In this document: positions 30,840-38,831 of the stretch, in pieces
Numbering within the stretch: position 1 is the first letter of the stretch
Layout of the letters: each line of letters opens with the position of its first letter
IMG/VR virus record: IMGVR_UViG_3300042317_000583
Span: 1-54,619 of that record
Reading direction: 5' to 3' (one strand)
DNA: 54,619 bases
Origin: a virus
Made by a program: the position numbers and the translations under genes
The notes under the pieces: model-generated
The model's input: the letters and a program-made list of their open reading frames with translations, nothing else
Database searches by the model: none
Told to the model about the DNA's origin: nothing

Positions 30840-31706
30840 TCAGCTTGGCAGTGCCGTAAATACATTGGTAAATGGCAACTGATCGTAGACCTTGAACGTG
30901 AGCATGTCAGGCGGCGAGCCAGCGGACTTCGCAACGCCGCCGCTCAACGCCACGGGGTCGCTGACTGGTTCCTTGAGTTGATCCAGAATTTTCTTCCGAC
31001 GGCCGCCGGAGATTTCGTTGAACCCAATGTCCCACAGCTTCAGCGCGAATCCCTCGGGCCGGTAGGCGATGTCAACTGTCACTGTCCAGTAAGTAACCTC
31101 ACTGCCATTGACCTGCTCAACCTCGCGTTGCCCGCTGATGCTCTGAACCTTCAACGTGCCGGGAGGAAAGCCGCTCCATGTATCGGAGTTCACGGTGTTC
31201 ATGTAATCCATTGCGGTCGCGTACGGGAACGCCTGCCGGTTCCCGGTAATCTGAATCTGCCACTGCGAAAACTCCTTCTCGGCACCCTCCAGCGGGTCGC
31301 CGGCGGAGTTGACGATCAGCTTGGGCGACTCAAATCCGTCGTTGTAGTGAACGATTGCAGGACCGGTGGTTGTGCTGCCGCTGAACTGAAACTTGTCGAG
31401 CCGATCCCACGGCATCGGCTCGCGGTCTTCTGGCTTGATGAGGTCGTACGTCGCCTCAACCTTGTAGTGCAGCGGGTCGCCGTCGTTGCTGCACGCGATG
31501 TCAGTGACGTATACAGCGGGGAACTCGGGGTGCGACGTCAGCCACCTCACGCCGTACGACGAGTAGACGGAGCCGGATATCTCGCTCACTGAGGTGCTCG
31601 GCTCGTCAACCGTCACCATGAACGTCCGCTTGCACTTCACGTTCTCGCCGAACCTCTGCGTGGCCCCCCGGCCGTCAATGATCTCGCGGACGGCAGTAAC
31701 GGTCAT
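30840..31706 (-). CDS. Tail-tip region protein (288 aa)
   Basis: Lies directly after the tape measure, where distal tail or hub proteins are found. Beta-rich throughout, with SSYGVRWLTSHPEFPAVYV, VEATYDLIKPEDREPMPWD and a WTVTVDIAYRPEGFALKLWD segment. No classical distal-tail (Dit) sequence signature is seen, so the call rests on position. ATG 31706 overlaps the tape-measure stop. Confidence 0.65.
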   Translation of the reverse strand: MTVTAVREIIDGRGATQRFGENVKCKRTFMVTVDEPSTSVSEISGSVYSSYGVRWLTSHPEFPAVYVTDIACSNDGDPLHYKVEATYDLIKPEDREPMPWDRLDKFQFSGSTTTGPAIVHYNDGFESPKLIVNSAGDPLEGAEKEFSQWQIQITGNRQAFPYATAMDYMNTVNSDTWSGFPPGTLKVQSISGQREVEQVNGSEVTYWTVTVDIAYRPEGFALKLWDIGFNEISGGRRKKILDQLKEPVSDPVALSGGVAKSAGSPPDMLTFKVYDQLPFTNVFTALPS

Positions 31707-34438
31707 ATCTGCACAACCTCCTGATCGCGGAGAGCCGCCTCAACGTTGGCGAGCAACTTCGACTGCTTCTCAAGCTCCTTGAGTTGCTTCTTGGTTGGGT
31801 CGTCTTGCCCGCGAAGCAGCCTGAAGAACGTGCTGGCCCCCTCGCTGGAGTTCACGTCCACGGCACCAACGGCACGCCGATCTACGCCCTTGCCCCTCTC
31901 CTGCTTGTCTTTCGCGTCTGCGATGGAGTCTTCAAGCTCTCCGCGAATCTCCTTTTGGCGACCCGCGAGCTCCTGCTTAGAAATGACTCCCTCCTCAAAT
32001 GCCTTGCGAAGCTCCGCGTCCTGCTTCCTGAACTCCGACGCGGGGTCTTTTGCGCCGCCGGGGAGCCCTTCCTTCGCCTTCTCTCTGGCCTTGGACTGCG
32101 CGGCATTCTTCTCGCTGCGAGACAGCGTGGCGTTCTTCTCAATGGCGTCCAGTTCCTCTTTCAGCTTCTCCCCGGTGGACTTCAACCCTTCCCTGATCTT
32201 CTCGGCGAACTTCTGATCCTCGCCGAGCTTCTTGAGCTCGTCATTCATGCCCTCGACGGCATCCGCCATTTGCTTCTTGGCGTCCTCCGGCGAGATCAGG
32301 CCCCGAGAGAGCTTGTCCTTAATTTCATCGGCGGTGGCCTTAAACTTCTCCTTGATTGGGTTTGCCGCAGCACCAAGGTCGGCACCCGCCTTCGCCGACC
32401 TTTCCATCTGATTGGCAATGTCTTCAACGGCCGCCTTCTGGTCGGCCTGCGCCTTCGCCAGTGCCTTGCCGGCCGGAGTCTGCGCCGCGTACTCATCGGT
32501 AATCTTCTTCTCGGCGGCCGCTCGCTCCTCGGCGGTCAGCAGCCCCTTTTTCTCAAGCTCGTAGAGCTCGTCCACGGAACGACGCATCTTTTCGTACGGT
32601 GAAACCAATCCCTCTCGGATGGCCGCGGCCCGCTTTGCTTCTTCGTTAGCTAGTGCCTTTGTTGATTCGGCTGCCTTCTCGTCAACCACCGGCTTCGCGT
32701 TCTCCGTGTTTGGCCGCACGCTGCCGCCGCCGCCTTCGCTCGACGCGAACACCTTGCCGAACATGGGGATTTTCGACATCCAGTTCATCAGGCCCGTAAT
32801 CTTCTGCTGCGCGTAATCAATCCAGCCGCTCAGATACTCAAATGCGGCCCCGACGCCGGAGCGAATCGTGTCGGCGAAGTTGTTAAATCCTACGATGACC
32901 GGGGCCAGAATGATTTGTGCAACGGCCCCGGCGAGCCGCAGCGTGACGGCGATAAAATCCCCAATCAGGGCGACGGTCTTGAGAACTCCCTCTGCGAGAG
33001 CCCCGATCAAGGTGCCGAACGGTCGCAGGACTTGTGCTATGGGTGCGGCAATGGCGTTGAGCCCGCCGACGATGTTGGCGAACGAGCCAACCACGGCCGC
33101 CGACCCGTCCGAGATGCCAGCGAACAGTCCGGTGAACGTTGACGCCAGCGTCACGCCGATGGCACCAACAGCCTGCCCCGCCCTAGCGTTCTCTGCTCCA
33201 AACTTCTCCGATGACACCGCTAGGTTGTCAAAGGCCTCGGCGTCCAGCGACGACAGCGCGAGCCCGAGCCGGGAGATGTCCTCCCTCGCCGTTCCGGCGT
33301 CCAGTTGCTTCTGAATCTGCACGTCTTGAAACGACACCCCGAGCTTCTGTGCCTCCGCTCCAATTTCGGCGACGGCAGCGGCAGTCTCGTAGCATGTGTC
33401 CCGAGCCGCCAGAGTGGCCTTGACGACCGTATACGCCGTCGCTGCCAGTTGGCCGAACCCGGGGATGGAGAACGCCAACAGCCGCCCAAACACGGCACTA
33501 GTCGCCGCTCCTGCGGCCCCCATGCCAGAGAGCGTTGCCGTTGTGGCGGCCGCCGAAAATCCTAGCCTGCCCATCACGGTAGTCAGGCCGCGGGTGATCC
33601 CGAGCGTAGTGTTAAGGTTGGACGCAAAGCTCGACACGCTTGCCCCGGTCACGCCGGCCGCGGCTGCAATCTTGAACGCCCCGAACGCGAGCGTGGCCTT
33701 TGTGGCGAAGTCAGCCAGCCCACCCATTTCGATGCCGAGCGCGCCGAACGCTGCCTCGGCAACCTTGATGACCGTAATCGTTCTTCCGATTCCCAGCACC
33801 ATGCCGAGGATGCCCGTCGGCGTAGCGAACGACCCGGTTATTGCCCTGAACGCCCTGAACGCTGCTGTAGCTGCGGCCGTCCTTGCAGCGAAGTCAATTA
33901 CCGAGGAGCCCGCGGTCGCCACTGAGTCCACGGCGTCGCCGACGCCCTTGATGGCCGCAGAGAGTCCGTTGATTGTCCTTTCTGCAACTGCCGCAACCCG
34001 GGTCCAGCCCTGCAGTGCTTTCCCACTCTCATTAGCTGACTCGGCCGCGTCGTCCAATTCCGACTTGGCACGCGCAACGGCCCGGTTGTATACGTCCTGC
34101 GTGAGCAGCCCCCGCTTCAGGTACGAGTCGAGCTTGGCGACAGTTTCCGCGTACTTCTCCGACGGCGTGCGGACCTCTCTGGCAATTCTCGCTGCCTCTC
34201 GCATGGCAGACGAGGACTTGTCAACGCTCTGTGTCACTGCTTTTTGGGCCGACGCGCTCTGAGACATGGAGGCCCGGAGCGCAGCCTGCTGCCCGTCGTA
34301 CTCCTTGGCCTGCTGCATGGTGGCCTGCTGCGCAGACCGCAGGGAGTCTAGCGATGCCACCGACTCGCCAATGGCCCCGACAAGCCCCGCCGCGGAGGCG
34401 GTAAATGTCGCTTTGACGCTGCCGATCTCGCCAGCCAT
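31703..34438 (-). CDS. Tail tape measure protein (911 aa)
   Basis: Long helical protein. An N-terminal coiled coil (residues 20-130) is followed by a hydrophobic A/G-rich centre (residues 160-520), and a K/E-rich coiled coil fills residues 560-911. It sets tail length and may help DNA entry. At about 0.15 nm per residue, 911 residues predict a tail near 135 nm, in the siphovirus range. It follows the chaperone pair as in lambda. Short repeats such as E-K-Y/E-K-M-R with G-L-L-T-x-E/Q are seen in the C-terminal part. Confidence 0.9.
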   Translation of the reverse strand: MAGEIGSVKATFTASAAGLVGAIGESVASLDSLRSAQQATMQQAKEYDGQQAALRASMSQSASAQKAVTQSVDKSSSAMREAARIAREVRTPSEKYAETVAKLDSYLKRGLLTQDVYNRAVARAKSELDDAAESANESGKALQGWTRVAAVAERTINGLSAAIKGVGDAVDSVATAGSSVIDFAARTAAATAAFRAFRAITGSFATPTGILGMVLGIGRTITVIKVAEAAFGALGIEMGGLADFATKATLAFGAFKIAAAAGVTGASVSSFASNLNTTLGITRGLTTVMGRLGFSAAATTATLSGMGAAGAATSAVFGRLLAFSIPGFGQLAATAYTVVKATLAARDTCYETAAAVAEIGAEAQKLGVSFQDVQIQKQLDAGTAREDISRLGLALSSLDAEAFDNLAVSSEKFGAENARAGQAVGAIGVTLASTFTGLFAGISDGSAAVVGSFANIVGGLNAIAAPIAQVLRPFGTLIGALAEGVLKTVALIGDFIAVTLRLAGAVAQIILAPVIVGFNNFADTIRSGVGAAFEYLSGWIDYAQQKITGLMNWMSKIPMFGKVFASSEGGGGSVRPNTENAKPVVDEKAAESTKALANEEAKRAAAIREGLVSPYEKMRRSVDELYELEKKGLLTAEERAAAEKKITDEYAAQTPAGKALAKAQADQKAAVEDIANQMERSAKAGADLGAAANPIKEKFKATADEIKDKLSRGLISPEDAKKQMADAVEGMNDELKKLGEDQKFAEKIREGLKSTGEKLKEELDAIEKNATLSRSEKNAAQSKAREKAKEGLPGGAKDPASEFRKQDAELRKAFEEGVISKQELAGRQKEIRGELEDSIADAKDKQERGKGVDRRAVGAVDVNSSEGASTFFRLLRGQDDPTKKQLKELEKQSKLLANVEAALRDQEVVQI

Positions 34439-34439
34439 T

Positions 34440-34748
34440 TCACTTGCCTTCTTGTTCCGGCGTAAAGATGCCGCCCAGCTTCATCAACTCCATCTGAATC
34501 TGCTCCTCGGTCATCTGTCTCTCGTACACGACCGGAAGGAACGTGTTTTCATCCACGTCCTTCGCGCCCGCGCTCCATGCCACAGTAGCGGCAATCCGAG
34601 CCGACTGAGCCCATTCCTGTCCCCACGGTTCGTGTATGTAGTACGCCGCCCAGTCCACCAGTTCCCTGCTGTCAACGGTCGCCAGAAGCTCTTTCACACT
34701 GCGGCCCAGTGCCAGAGCCAGCCGGTGATAAAAGACCTTCGACAGCAT
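34440..34748 (-). CDS. Tail assembly chaperone T domain, made by -1 frameshift as G-T (102 aa extension)
   Basis: RELVDWAAYYIHEPWGQEWA is a typical minor-tail T segment. The ATG at 34748 sits inside a hairpin with no usable ribosome-binding site. Upstream, the G gene ends with A-AAA-AAC-TAG, and a -1 shift there leads in frame (eight extra codons) into this sequence. The product is therefore expected as a G-T fusion of about 224 residues, as in lambda and many siphoviruses. It would guide polymerisation of tail-tube protein around the tape measure. Confidence 0.8.
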   Translation of the reverse strand: MLSKVFYHRLALALGRSVKELLATVDSRELVDWAAYYIHEPWGQEWAQSARIAATVAWSAGAKDVDENTFLPVVYERQMTEEQIQMELMKLGGIFTPEQEGK

Positions 34749-34778
34749 GCCCTCGCGAGGAGGGCGATCTAGTTTTTT
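34749..34778 (-). promoter_or_regulatory. Programmed -1 frameshift signal
   Basis: Slippery heptamer A-AAA-AAC (34778-34772) in the correct phase, immediately followed by the TAG stop of G. Six nucleotides of spacer (TAGATC) precede a perfect 6-bp hairpin, GCCCTC, loop CTCGC, GAGGGC (34765-34749). Heptamer, 6-nt spacer and stem are the textbook elements of a bacterial -1 site. Confidence 0.85.
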
Positions 34779-35113
34779 GCTGCCTCCTCCACGCTGTCTT
34801 TCTCAAAGCCATTGAGCTTCATGCAGTCGTGAAACAACCTGTCGAGCACCAGTGCGTTTTTCTCCCCGAGGGCGGCAAGGTCGTCGTTGCTAAACAGCGT
34901 CTCCCCCTTCTCGTCGCACAGGCACCGACGCAGCATCTTGGTCTTATACTGCGGCAGGAGCTTCTCCTCGGTGCTTGTCCATTCGCGCTCAAAAGACTCT
35001 CGCTCCGTTCCACTCATCACGCGGAGGAAAACGCTCCCGCCCCACTCCGGCACATCGGTCTCGGCCGACTTGCGGTCGTTTGCGGAAAGAATCTGATCCC
35101 TAGTCAACGGCAT
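34769..35113 (-). CDS. Tail assembly chaperone G (114 aa)
   Basis: D-Q-I-L-S-A-N-D with D-V-P-E-W-G-G-S-V-F-L-R and R-E-S-F-E-R-E-W identifies the short tail-chaperone family. It is followed by C-D-E-K-G-E-T-L-F-S as in siphophage G proteins. It ends at a slippery sequence, so both G and G-T are made. It sits between the tail-tube genes and tape measure as expected. Confidence 0.85.
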   Translation of the reverse strand: MPLTRDQILSANDRKSAETDVPEWGGSVFLRVMSGTERESFEREWTSTEEKLLPQYKTKMLRRCLCDEKGETLFSNDDLAALGEKNALVLDRLFHDCMKLNGFEKDSVEEAAKN

Positions 35114-35127
35114 AACAACTCCATTTG

Positions 35128-35496
35128 TTATTCGGCACTGCGCCTAAAGGAATAGTTCAACCGCAGAACGTCGCCCACCTTTGCGGTGACCTTTACGTTC
35201 TCGCAGATGGCAATTCCAAAGTTCAAGTACCAGCCAGAGCCCGACACCGACAACGCGCCGGTGCTACCTACGATGCTCAAGCTAAACGATGTTGCCATCG
35301 CTTCTACTTCGATTATCTGCTCGCAGAGCGTCTGCTCAAACACGCAGAGGTACTGCCCCGTGTCTCTGTCAACGCCGATGGTAAGGGGTCGGATTTCCTT
35401 GAGCGGCGACACGAACGAACCGCTGACCCCGACAACCTTCCCCAGCACGCTTCCGCGGAACGTAACGCCTGTTCCCTGTGACGTGATAACGGGCAT
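35128..35496 (-). CDS. Tail-tube-like protein, copy 3 (122 aa)
   Basis: Beta-rich. G-T-G-V-T-F-R-G-S-V-L-G-K-V-V-G-V aligns with the N-terminal motif of the next two proteins, and A-K-V-G-D-V-L-R-L-N-Y-S-F aligns with their C termini. Together they look like small tail-tube or tube-decorating proteins. It is nearest the chaperones, where lambda has its major tail protein on the far side, so it could be the major subunit or a cap. Confidence 0.65.
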   Translation of the reverse strand: MPVITSQGTGVTFRGSVLGKVVGVSGSFVSPLKEIRPLTIGVDRDTGQYLCVFEQTLCEQIIEVEAMATSFSLSIVGSTGALSVSGSGWYLNFGIAICENVKVTAKVGDVLRLNYSFRRSAE

Positions 35497-35508
35497 CCCA
35501 AACCCCGT

Positions 35509-35868
35509 TTAGTCAAGCGTTCCGCCGAGCGTAAACGACAGGCTCAATTTCACGACCTCGCCGACCGCGTACTTCACCGACACAGCCGTGCACACGGCGG
35601 AGCCGGAGAGTGTCCCGACGCTCGTAGTAAGCGTCCCCGAGTCGCCGATTTGCGGGTACGCCTCCGCGGTTGAATACAGGGCTTCCACCTTAACCTCGTC
35701 GCCTTCGATCAGCTGCGCCGCCTCGTACGACCGAGGGTCGCCGTCGACGAGCGACAGGTCGCTGGTGTCAATGGTCCCGGACGACCGGCTCACGTCGATG
35801 CCAGTGATGTGGCCGATGGTGCCGTTGAACGACAGCGTTGCGCCTTGACTGGTTCCGGTGGTGGGCAT
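35509..35868 (-). CDS. Tail-tube-like protein, copy 2 (119 aa)
   Basis: N-terminal G-A-T-L-S-F-N-G-T-I-G-H-I-T-G-I-D-V-S and C-terminal A-V-G-E-V-V-K-L-S-L-S-F match copies 1 and 3. D-T-S-D-L-S-L in the middle is the typical tail-tube loop sequence (T-S-x-L). Of the three paralogues it looks most like a canonical tube subunit. Confidence 0.7.
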   Translation of the reverse strand: MPTTGTSQGATLSFNGTIGHITGIDVSRSSGTIDTSDLSLVDGDPRSYEAAQLIEGDEVKVEALYSTAEAYPQIGDSGTLTTSVGTLSGSAVCTAVSVKYAVGEVVKLSLSFTLGGTLD

Positions 35869-35878
35869 TTGATTATCC

Positions 35879-36280
35879 TCAGTTCTTGGAGAGCTTGAAC
35901 GTAGCGGAGCCCTTGATCAGGTCGCCGACAGCCGCCTTTACTGACGCCTGCGTGCAGATGGCCTTAGTGCATGAGCTTGCTTTGGTTGAGGCGAAGCTCC
36001 CCGTAAGGGTAAACGTGGCCTTCGTGCCGACCGGCGGAAGCGCGGAGCCAATAAAGTCGATCTTCACTTCGGGGCTATCCGAAAGCGGCGACTTACTGAA
36101 AATCTTTTTTGACCCTTCGGCCAGACCGAGGTGCGACACGTCCGTCTGCGGGGCGGAGGCAGACACGTCAATGGCCGTAATCTTTCCCGTTAGGCCGGAA
36201 AACGTGAACGCAGCCGCAGTACCGGTGCCGCTTACGTGCGACGAGAGAATCGTGCTAACTGCGGGGGTCGGGTCTGGCAT
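35879..36280 (-). CDS. Tail-tube-like protein, copy 1 (133 aa)
   Basis: A-A-F-T-F-S-G-L-T-G-K-I-T-A-I-D-V-S near residue 25, D-V-S-H-L-G-L and A-V-G-D-L-I-K-G-S-A-T-F align with copies 2 and 3. It has a longer proline- and serine-rich N terminus and an extra KIFSKSPLSDSPEVKID insertion. It follows the tail terminator, the normal place of the tube gene. Confidence 0.7.
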   Translation of the reverse strand: MPDPTPAVSTILSSHVSGTGTAAAFTFSGLTGKITAIDVSASAPQTDVSHLGLAEGSKKIFSKSPLSDSPEVKIDFIGSALPPVGTKATFTLTGSFASTKASSCTKAICTQASVKAAVGDLIKGSATFKLSKN

Positions 36281-36293
36281 GACGTGTCCCTTG

Positions 36294-36740
36294 TTACGCG
36301 GACTCTGCTATTCGGACCTCGTAGGTCTGACCTACGCTGTAGATCGGCATAGCCTTCCCGTCGATAGGGACGACTAGGTCGTCTTGCTCTGCTTTTTGCA
36401 GCACATAAAGCACTGTATTCCCCCAGCCCGATGCCGTCGCTCTGTGCAAGACGTTGCTTACAACGGCGGCGACCCGCCTTGCCTCCCCGTACGTCTCCGC
36501 GTACAGGTCAACTTGAATCTGAATCGCCGGAGCCTCCGCCCCGTCAAGCGTCAAGGTCACGGTGTCTCGCGTCGTGCTGATTCTCTTGTAGACGGCAAAG
36601 GAGAGGACGCCGCCTGCGTCCGACCGCGTCGCCCCCTGCGGTGCGATAATCGGATACACCCGGAAGCCGAGAAGGTCCGCGGATGCCGGGTCGCTCGTCA
36701 GCTTCCAGTGGATGTATCGCTCCGGGGCATCTTGCATCAT
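36294..36740 (-). CDS. Tail terminator-like protein (148 aa)
   Basis: Position after the gp10-like protein and before the tube genes marks the tail terminator. Fitting features are the strand I-Q-I-Q-V-D-L-Y-A, the helix E-A-R-R-V-A-A-V-V-S-N-V-L-H and the final V-G-Q-T-Y-E-V-R-I, a DUF3168-like layout. It caps the tube and joins it to the head. ATGATG at 36740 overlaps the preceding stop. Confidence 0.75.
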   Translation of the reverse strand: MMQDAPERYIHWKLTSDPASADLLGFRVYPIIAPQGATRSDAGGVLSFAVYKRISTTRDTVTLTLDGAEAPAIQIQVDLYAETYGEARRVAAVVSNVLHRATASGWGNTVLYVLQKAEQDDLVVPIDGKAMPIYSVGQTYEVRIAESA

Positions 36741-37312
36741 CCGCCTCCGCTTCTTGATGCTTCGTCAACGGCCTGCGACAGAGCGTTTTGCATTTCCGAC
36801 AGGAGGATTCCGAGACACGCCGACGACGTGGCCTCGTACGCCCTGCGGAGCGGGTGCTGGGCTCTTGTGCCGCGTACATACCTTGCGACCATAGGCCACC
36901 GTCCCCGCCACCCCGGCGGACGCCAGCCCGATATGCCTTGGCTAGAGAGGAACGGTCCGCTAGTCGGCCTTCTATCCGCCGCCCCGAACTCAATCAGATG
37001 AGAGTGATACCCCTTGTTGTCCGACGTGTCTTCGGAAACGGCCCGCTTGTAGCCCACAACGCCAAACGCCACGCCGGACGGGTAGAACACAACCTTGCTA
37101 TCAACGGCGGCCCTAAGATTCCCCGTTGGGCCGATTGGCGTGTTCGCCATCAGCAGGGCTCGCATCGGCCGGACAGCCTTCTCCATTGCGGCGGACAGGT
37201 GCTTGTCAGCAACTCGCTGCGGCAGCGAGGCGATAGCGGCCTGTATCTGCTCCGCTCCCTCAAACCGAATGGAGTTCGACTTGTTTCCCTGAAAGCCGGC
37301 GGATGACCTCAT
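36737..37312 (-). CDS. HK97 gp10-like tail completion protein (191 aa)
   Basis: I-R-F-E-G-A-E-Q-I-Q-A-A-I-A-S-L-P at the N terminus, A-V-R-P-M-R-A-L-L-M-A-N-T-P-I-G-P-T-G-N-L-R in the middle, then V-G-Y-K and H-L-I-E-F-G, are the gp10/HK97 family pattern. It takes part in the head-tail joint. The N terminus starts one base after the head-closure gene ends (shared base 37312). Confidence 0.85.
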   Translation of the reverse strand: MRSSAGFQGNKSNSIRFEGAEQIQAAIASLPQRVADKHLSAAMEKAVRPMRALLMANTPIGPTGNLRAAVDSKVVFYPSGVAFGVVGYKRAVSEDTSDNKGYHSHLIEFGAADRRPTSGPFLSSQGISGWRPPGWRGRWPMVARYVRGTRAQHPLRRAYEATSSACLGILLSEMQNALSQAVDEASRSGGG

Positions 37313-37650
37313 TAGTCCGTCTCCTCCGTGCAGAGAATTTCCTGCTCCTCAAGCCTGATCCCGCGGAGCAGGATGCTTTGGATGTTAAGGACGCCGCCCT
37401 GCCACCGGAAACGGTGCTTCGTCGTCAACTCCGAGATTGTTCTAATGCGGACACGGTAGGTCACAGCCGTCTGCGTACGGTCTGACTGCACCGCTTCCCG
37501 TGCGCTAAAAGCCTCCACGCCGGCCCACACCGTCCACACGGGAACCCAGTTGTCGGTCGTCTGGACGGACTCGCCGAAAGCATTGAGGATTTGCTCCTTC
37601 AGTGCCTCGACCGTAACCCGCCTCCTGATTGACCCGGCGGTCATTGTCAT
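37312..37650 (-). CDS. Head closure / head-tail adaptor protein (112 aa)
   Basis: I-R-R-R-V-T-V-E at the start, W-A-G-V-E-A-F-S-A-R-E, T-Y-R-V-R-I-R and the final V-L-N-I-Q-S-I-L-L-R match the phage head-closure (SPP1 gp16/HK97 gp7-like) family in size (about 110 aa) and order. It seals the connector after packaging. Confidence 0.85.
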   Translation of the reverse strand: MTMTAGSIRRRVTVEALKEQILNAFGESVQTTDNWVPVWTVWAGVEAFSAREAVQSDRTQTAVTYRVRIRTISELTTKHRFRWQGGVLNIQSILLRGIRLEEQEILCTEETD

Positions 37651-37653
37651 CCG

Positions 37654-38073
37654 CTAGCTCCCGAGTGCGATCAGCTTGTACGTTGTGCCGGCGGTTCCGG
37701 TCAGGGTGATGACGCCCGGAGCCCAGCCGACGACATCGTTTGTTGCCAGCATGACCTGACCCCGCGGCACTGTGCCAGAGACGGGTCCGCCGGCAACGAC
37801 GACGTTCGCGGTGCCCGCAACCGATGGGTCGGACGTGTTCTCAACGTAAAAAAACTTGAGCTTTGTCATCCCGGACGCCGCCAAGTCCACGGTTTTGGCA
37901 GTCGATGACACGGTGCCCGCGTCCCCCGCGGCCTTCGTAATCTGAAACGCCGCCGAGCCGTCAGTCAGGTACCGCTCAAACGACGCGGGGTACGTTGCGG
38001 TAGACGAGAACACTCCGCTGCTCCTTACCTGAGCCGTCACGGCAATAGAGACGCGAGCCGATGTTTCGCTCAT
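37654..38073 (-). CDS. Hypothetical head-region beta protein (139 aa)
   Basis: Not recognised. ATG 38073 overlaps the connector stop (ATGA). A beta-rich protein with S-S-T-A-K-T-V-D-L-A, L-K-F-F-Y-V-E-N-T-S and G-T-A-G-T-T-Y-K-L-I-A-L, similar in look to capsid-decoration or fibre-like jelly rolls. Its place between connector and closure genes suggests a virion protein, perhaps decoration. Confidence 0.65.
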   Translation of the reverse strand: MSETSARVSIAVTAQVRSSGVFSSTATYPASFERYLTDGSAAFQITKAAGDAGTVSSTAKTVDLAASGMTKLKFFYVENTSDPSVAGTANVVVAGGPVSGTVPRGQVMLATNDVVGWAPGVITLTGTAGTTYKLIALGS

Positions 38074-38750
38074 GCGTAGGAGCCCCATGCAAAGGTAGAT
38101 AAAAGCTCGTCCACGCCATACGGGACGGTGTTCTGGCTGCTCGGTGTGACAGCCTCTCGCTGCAGGAACCAGTGAGCCGCAAGCATCAGGATTGCGTGCC
38201 GGATGCCACGGGGCACAGACTGCCCGGAGTCCCCGTAGCCAGCCCACCACCGCACCGTAACGGCTGCTCTCACCGGGCCAGTCACCGGCCAGTAGCCATT
38301 CACGTTTGGGGTCAGGACGCACGGCGTGCTATCCCTCGCCGCGATAAACGTCCCCGGGGAGGACGTAATCACCGGCTGGGTTTCCGCCATGGTCAGTACG
38401 TTCAGTTCTGAGTTCAGGTACTCAACCTCAATGGCCTGCCGGCCGGTAGTCGGGGAGAACGGCGGCAGCGGCAGCGGAAACTCAATAGCCGCCGGAAAAG
38501 TGTCCACTTTCAGCTCAAGTCGCGTGTCCACGAAGCACCTGTCCGTGCGAAGCTCGCAGTATTGCCTCGCTGCCGAAAGCAACCCCTGAAGAAGCTCGTC
38601 CTCGTCGTCGTACTCAACGCGGCAGTGCGACTTCAGTTCCGCGAGCGAAACCGGCTCCACGACCGGCAGCACGATCTTCCGCAGCGACCGGTACCGCCTG
38701 CCGGTGTCGCCGAGGTACAGGTTTGTAAAGACCAGATTGTTGTGCGGCAC
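38070..38750 (-). CDS. Head-tail connector (gp6-like) (226 aa)
   Basis: P-V-S-L-A-E-L-K-S-H-C-R-V near residue 33, with D-D-E-D-E-L-L-Q-G-L-L-S-A-A-R-Q-Y-C-E helices, is the phage gp6-like (HK97) connector signature. The end A-I-L-M-L-A-A-H-W-F with Y-G-V-D-E-L-L is also typical. It forms the ring under the portal. A hairpin separates it from the capsid gene. Confidence 0.87.
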   Translation of the reverse strand: MPHNNLVFTNLYLGDTGRRYRSLRKIVLPVVEPVSLAELKSHCRVEYDDEDELLQGLLSAARQYCELRTDRCFVDTRLELKVDTFPAAIEFPLPLPPFSPTTGRQAIEVEYLNSELNVLTMAETQPVITSSPGTFIAARDSTPCVLTPNVNGYWPVTGPVRAAVTVRWWAGYGDSGQSVPRGIRHAILMLAAHWFLQREAVTPSSQNTVPYGVDELLSTFAWGSYA

Positions 38751-38771
38751 GGCTAGCTCCAGATATGCACA

Positions 38772-38803
38772 CGGGGCGAGCGGTTTTTCGGCCGCCCGCC
38801 CCG
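38772..38803. other. Hairpin downstream of the capsid gene
   Basis: CGGGGCG (38772-38778) pairs with CGCCCCG (38797-38803), with inner CGG/CCG pairs around a T-rich loop. It lies 29 bases after the capsid stop (38832) and 21 before the connector start, so it could stabilise or end a capsid message. Confidence 0.65.
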
Positions 38804-38831
38804 CGCGAGGTCATTTATCGCAGCCGCCGGA

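Noticed and set aside
34746-34748. Independent start of the T chaperone gene at ATG 34748
   Set aside because: No ribosome-binding site is accessible and the ATG lies at the foot of the frameshift hairpin; the in-phase slippery heptamer explains expression better.
35104-35118. Further copy of the ATTGTTAGGGTA box (GTTGTTATGCCG) before the G chaperone
   Set aside because: The match is only six to seven bases and is made by the ribosome-site region plus the start codon; no other copies occur in the structural operon.
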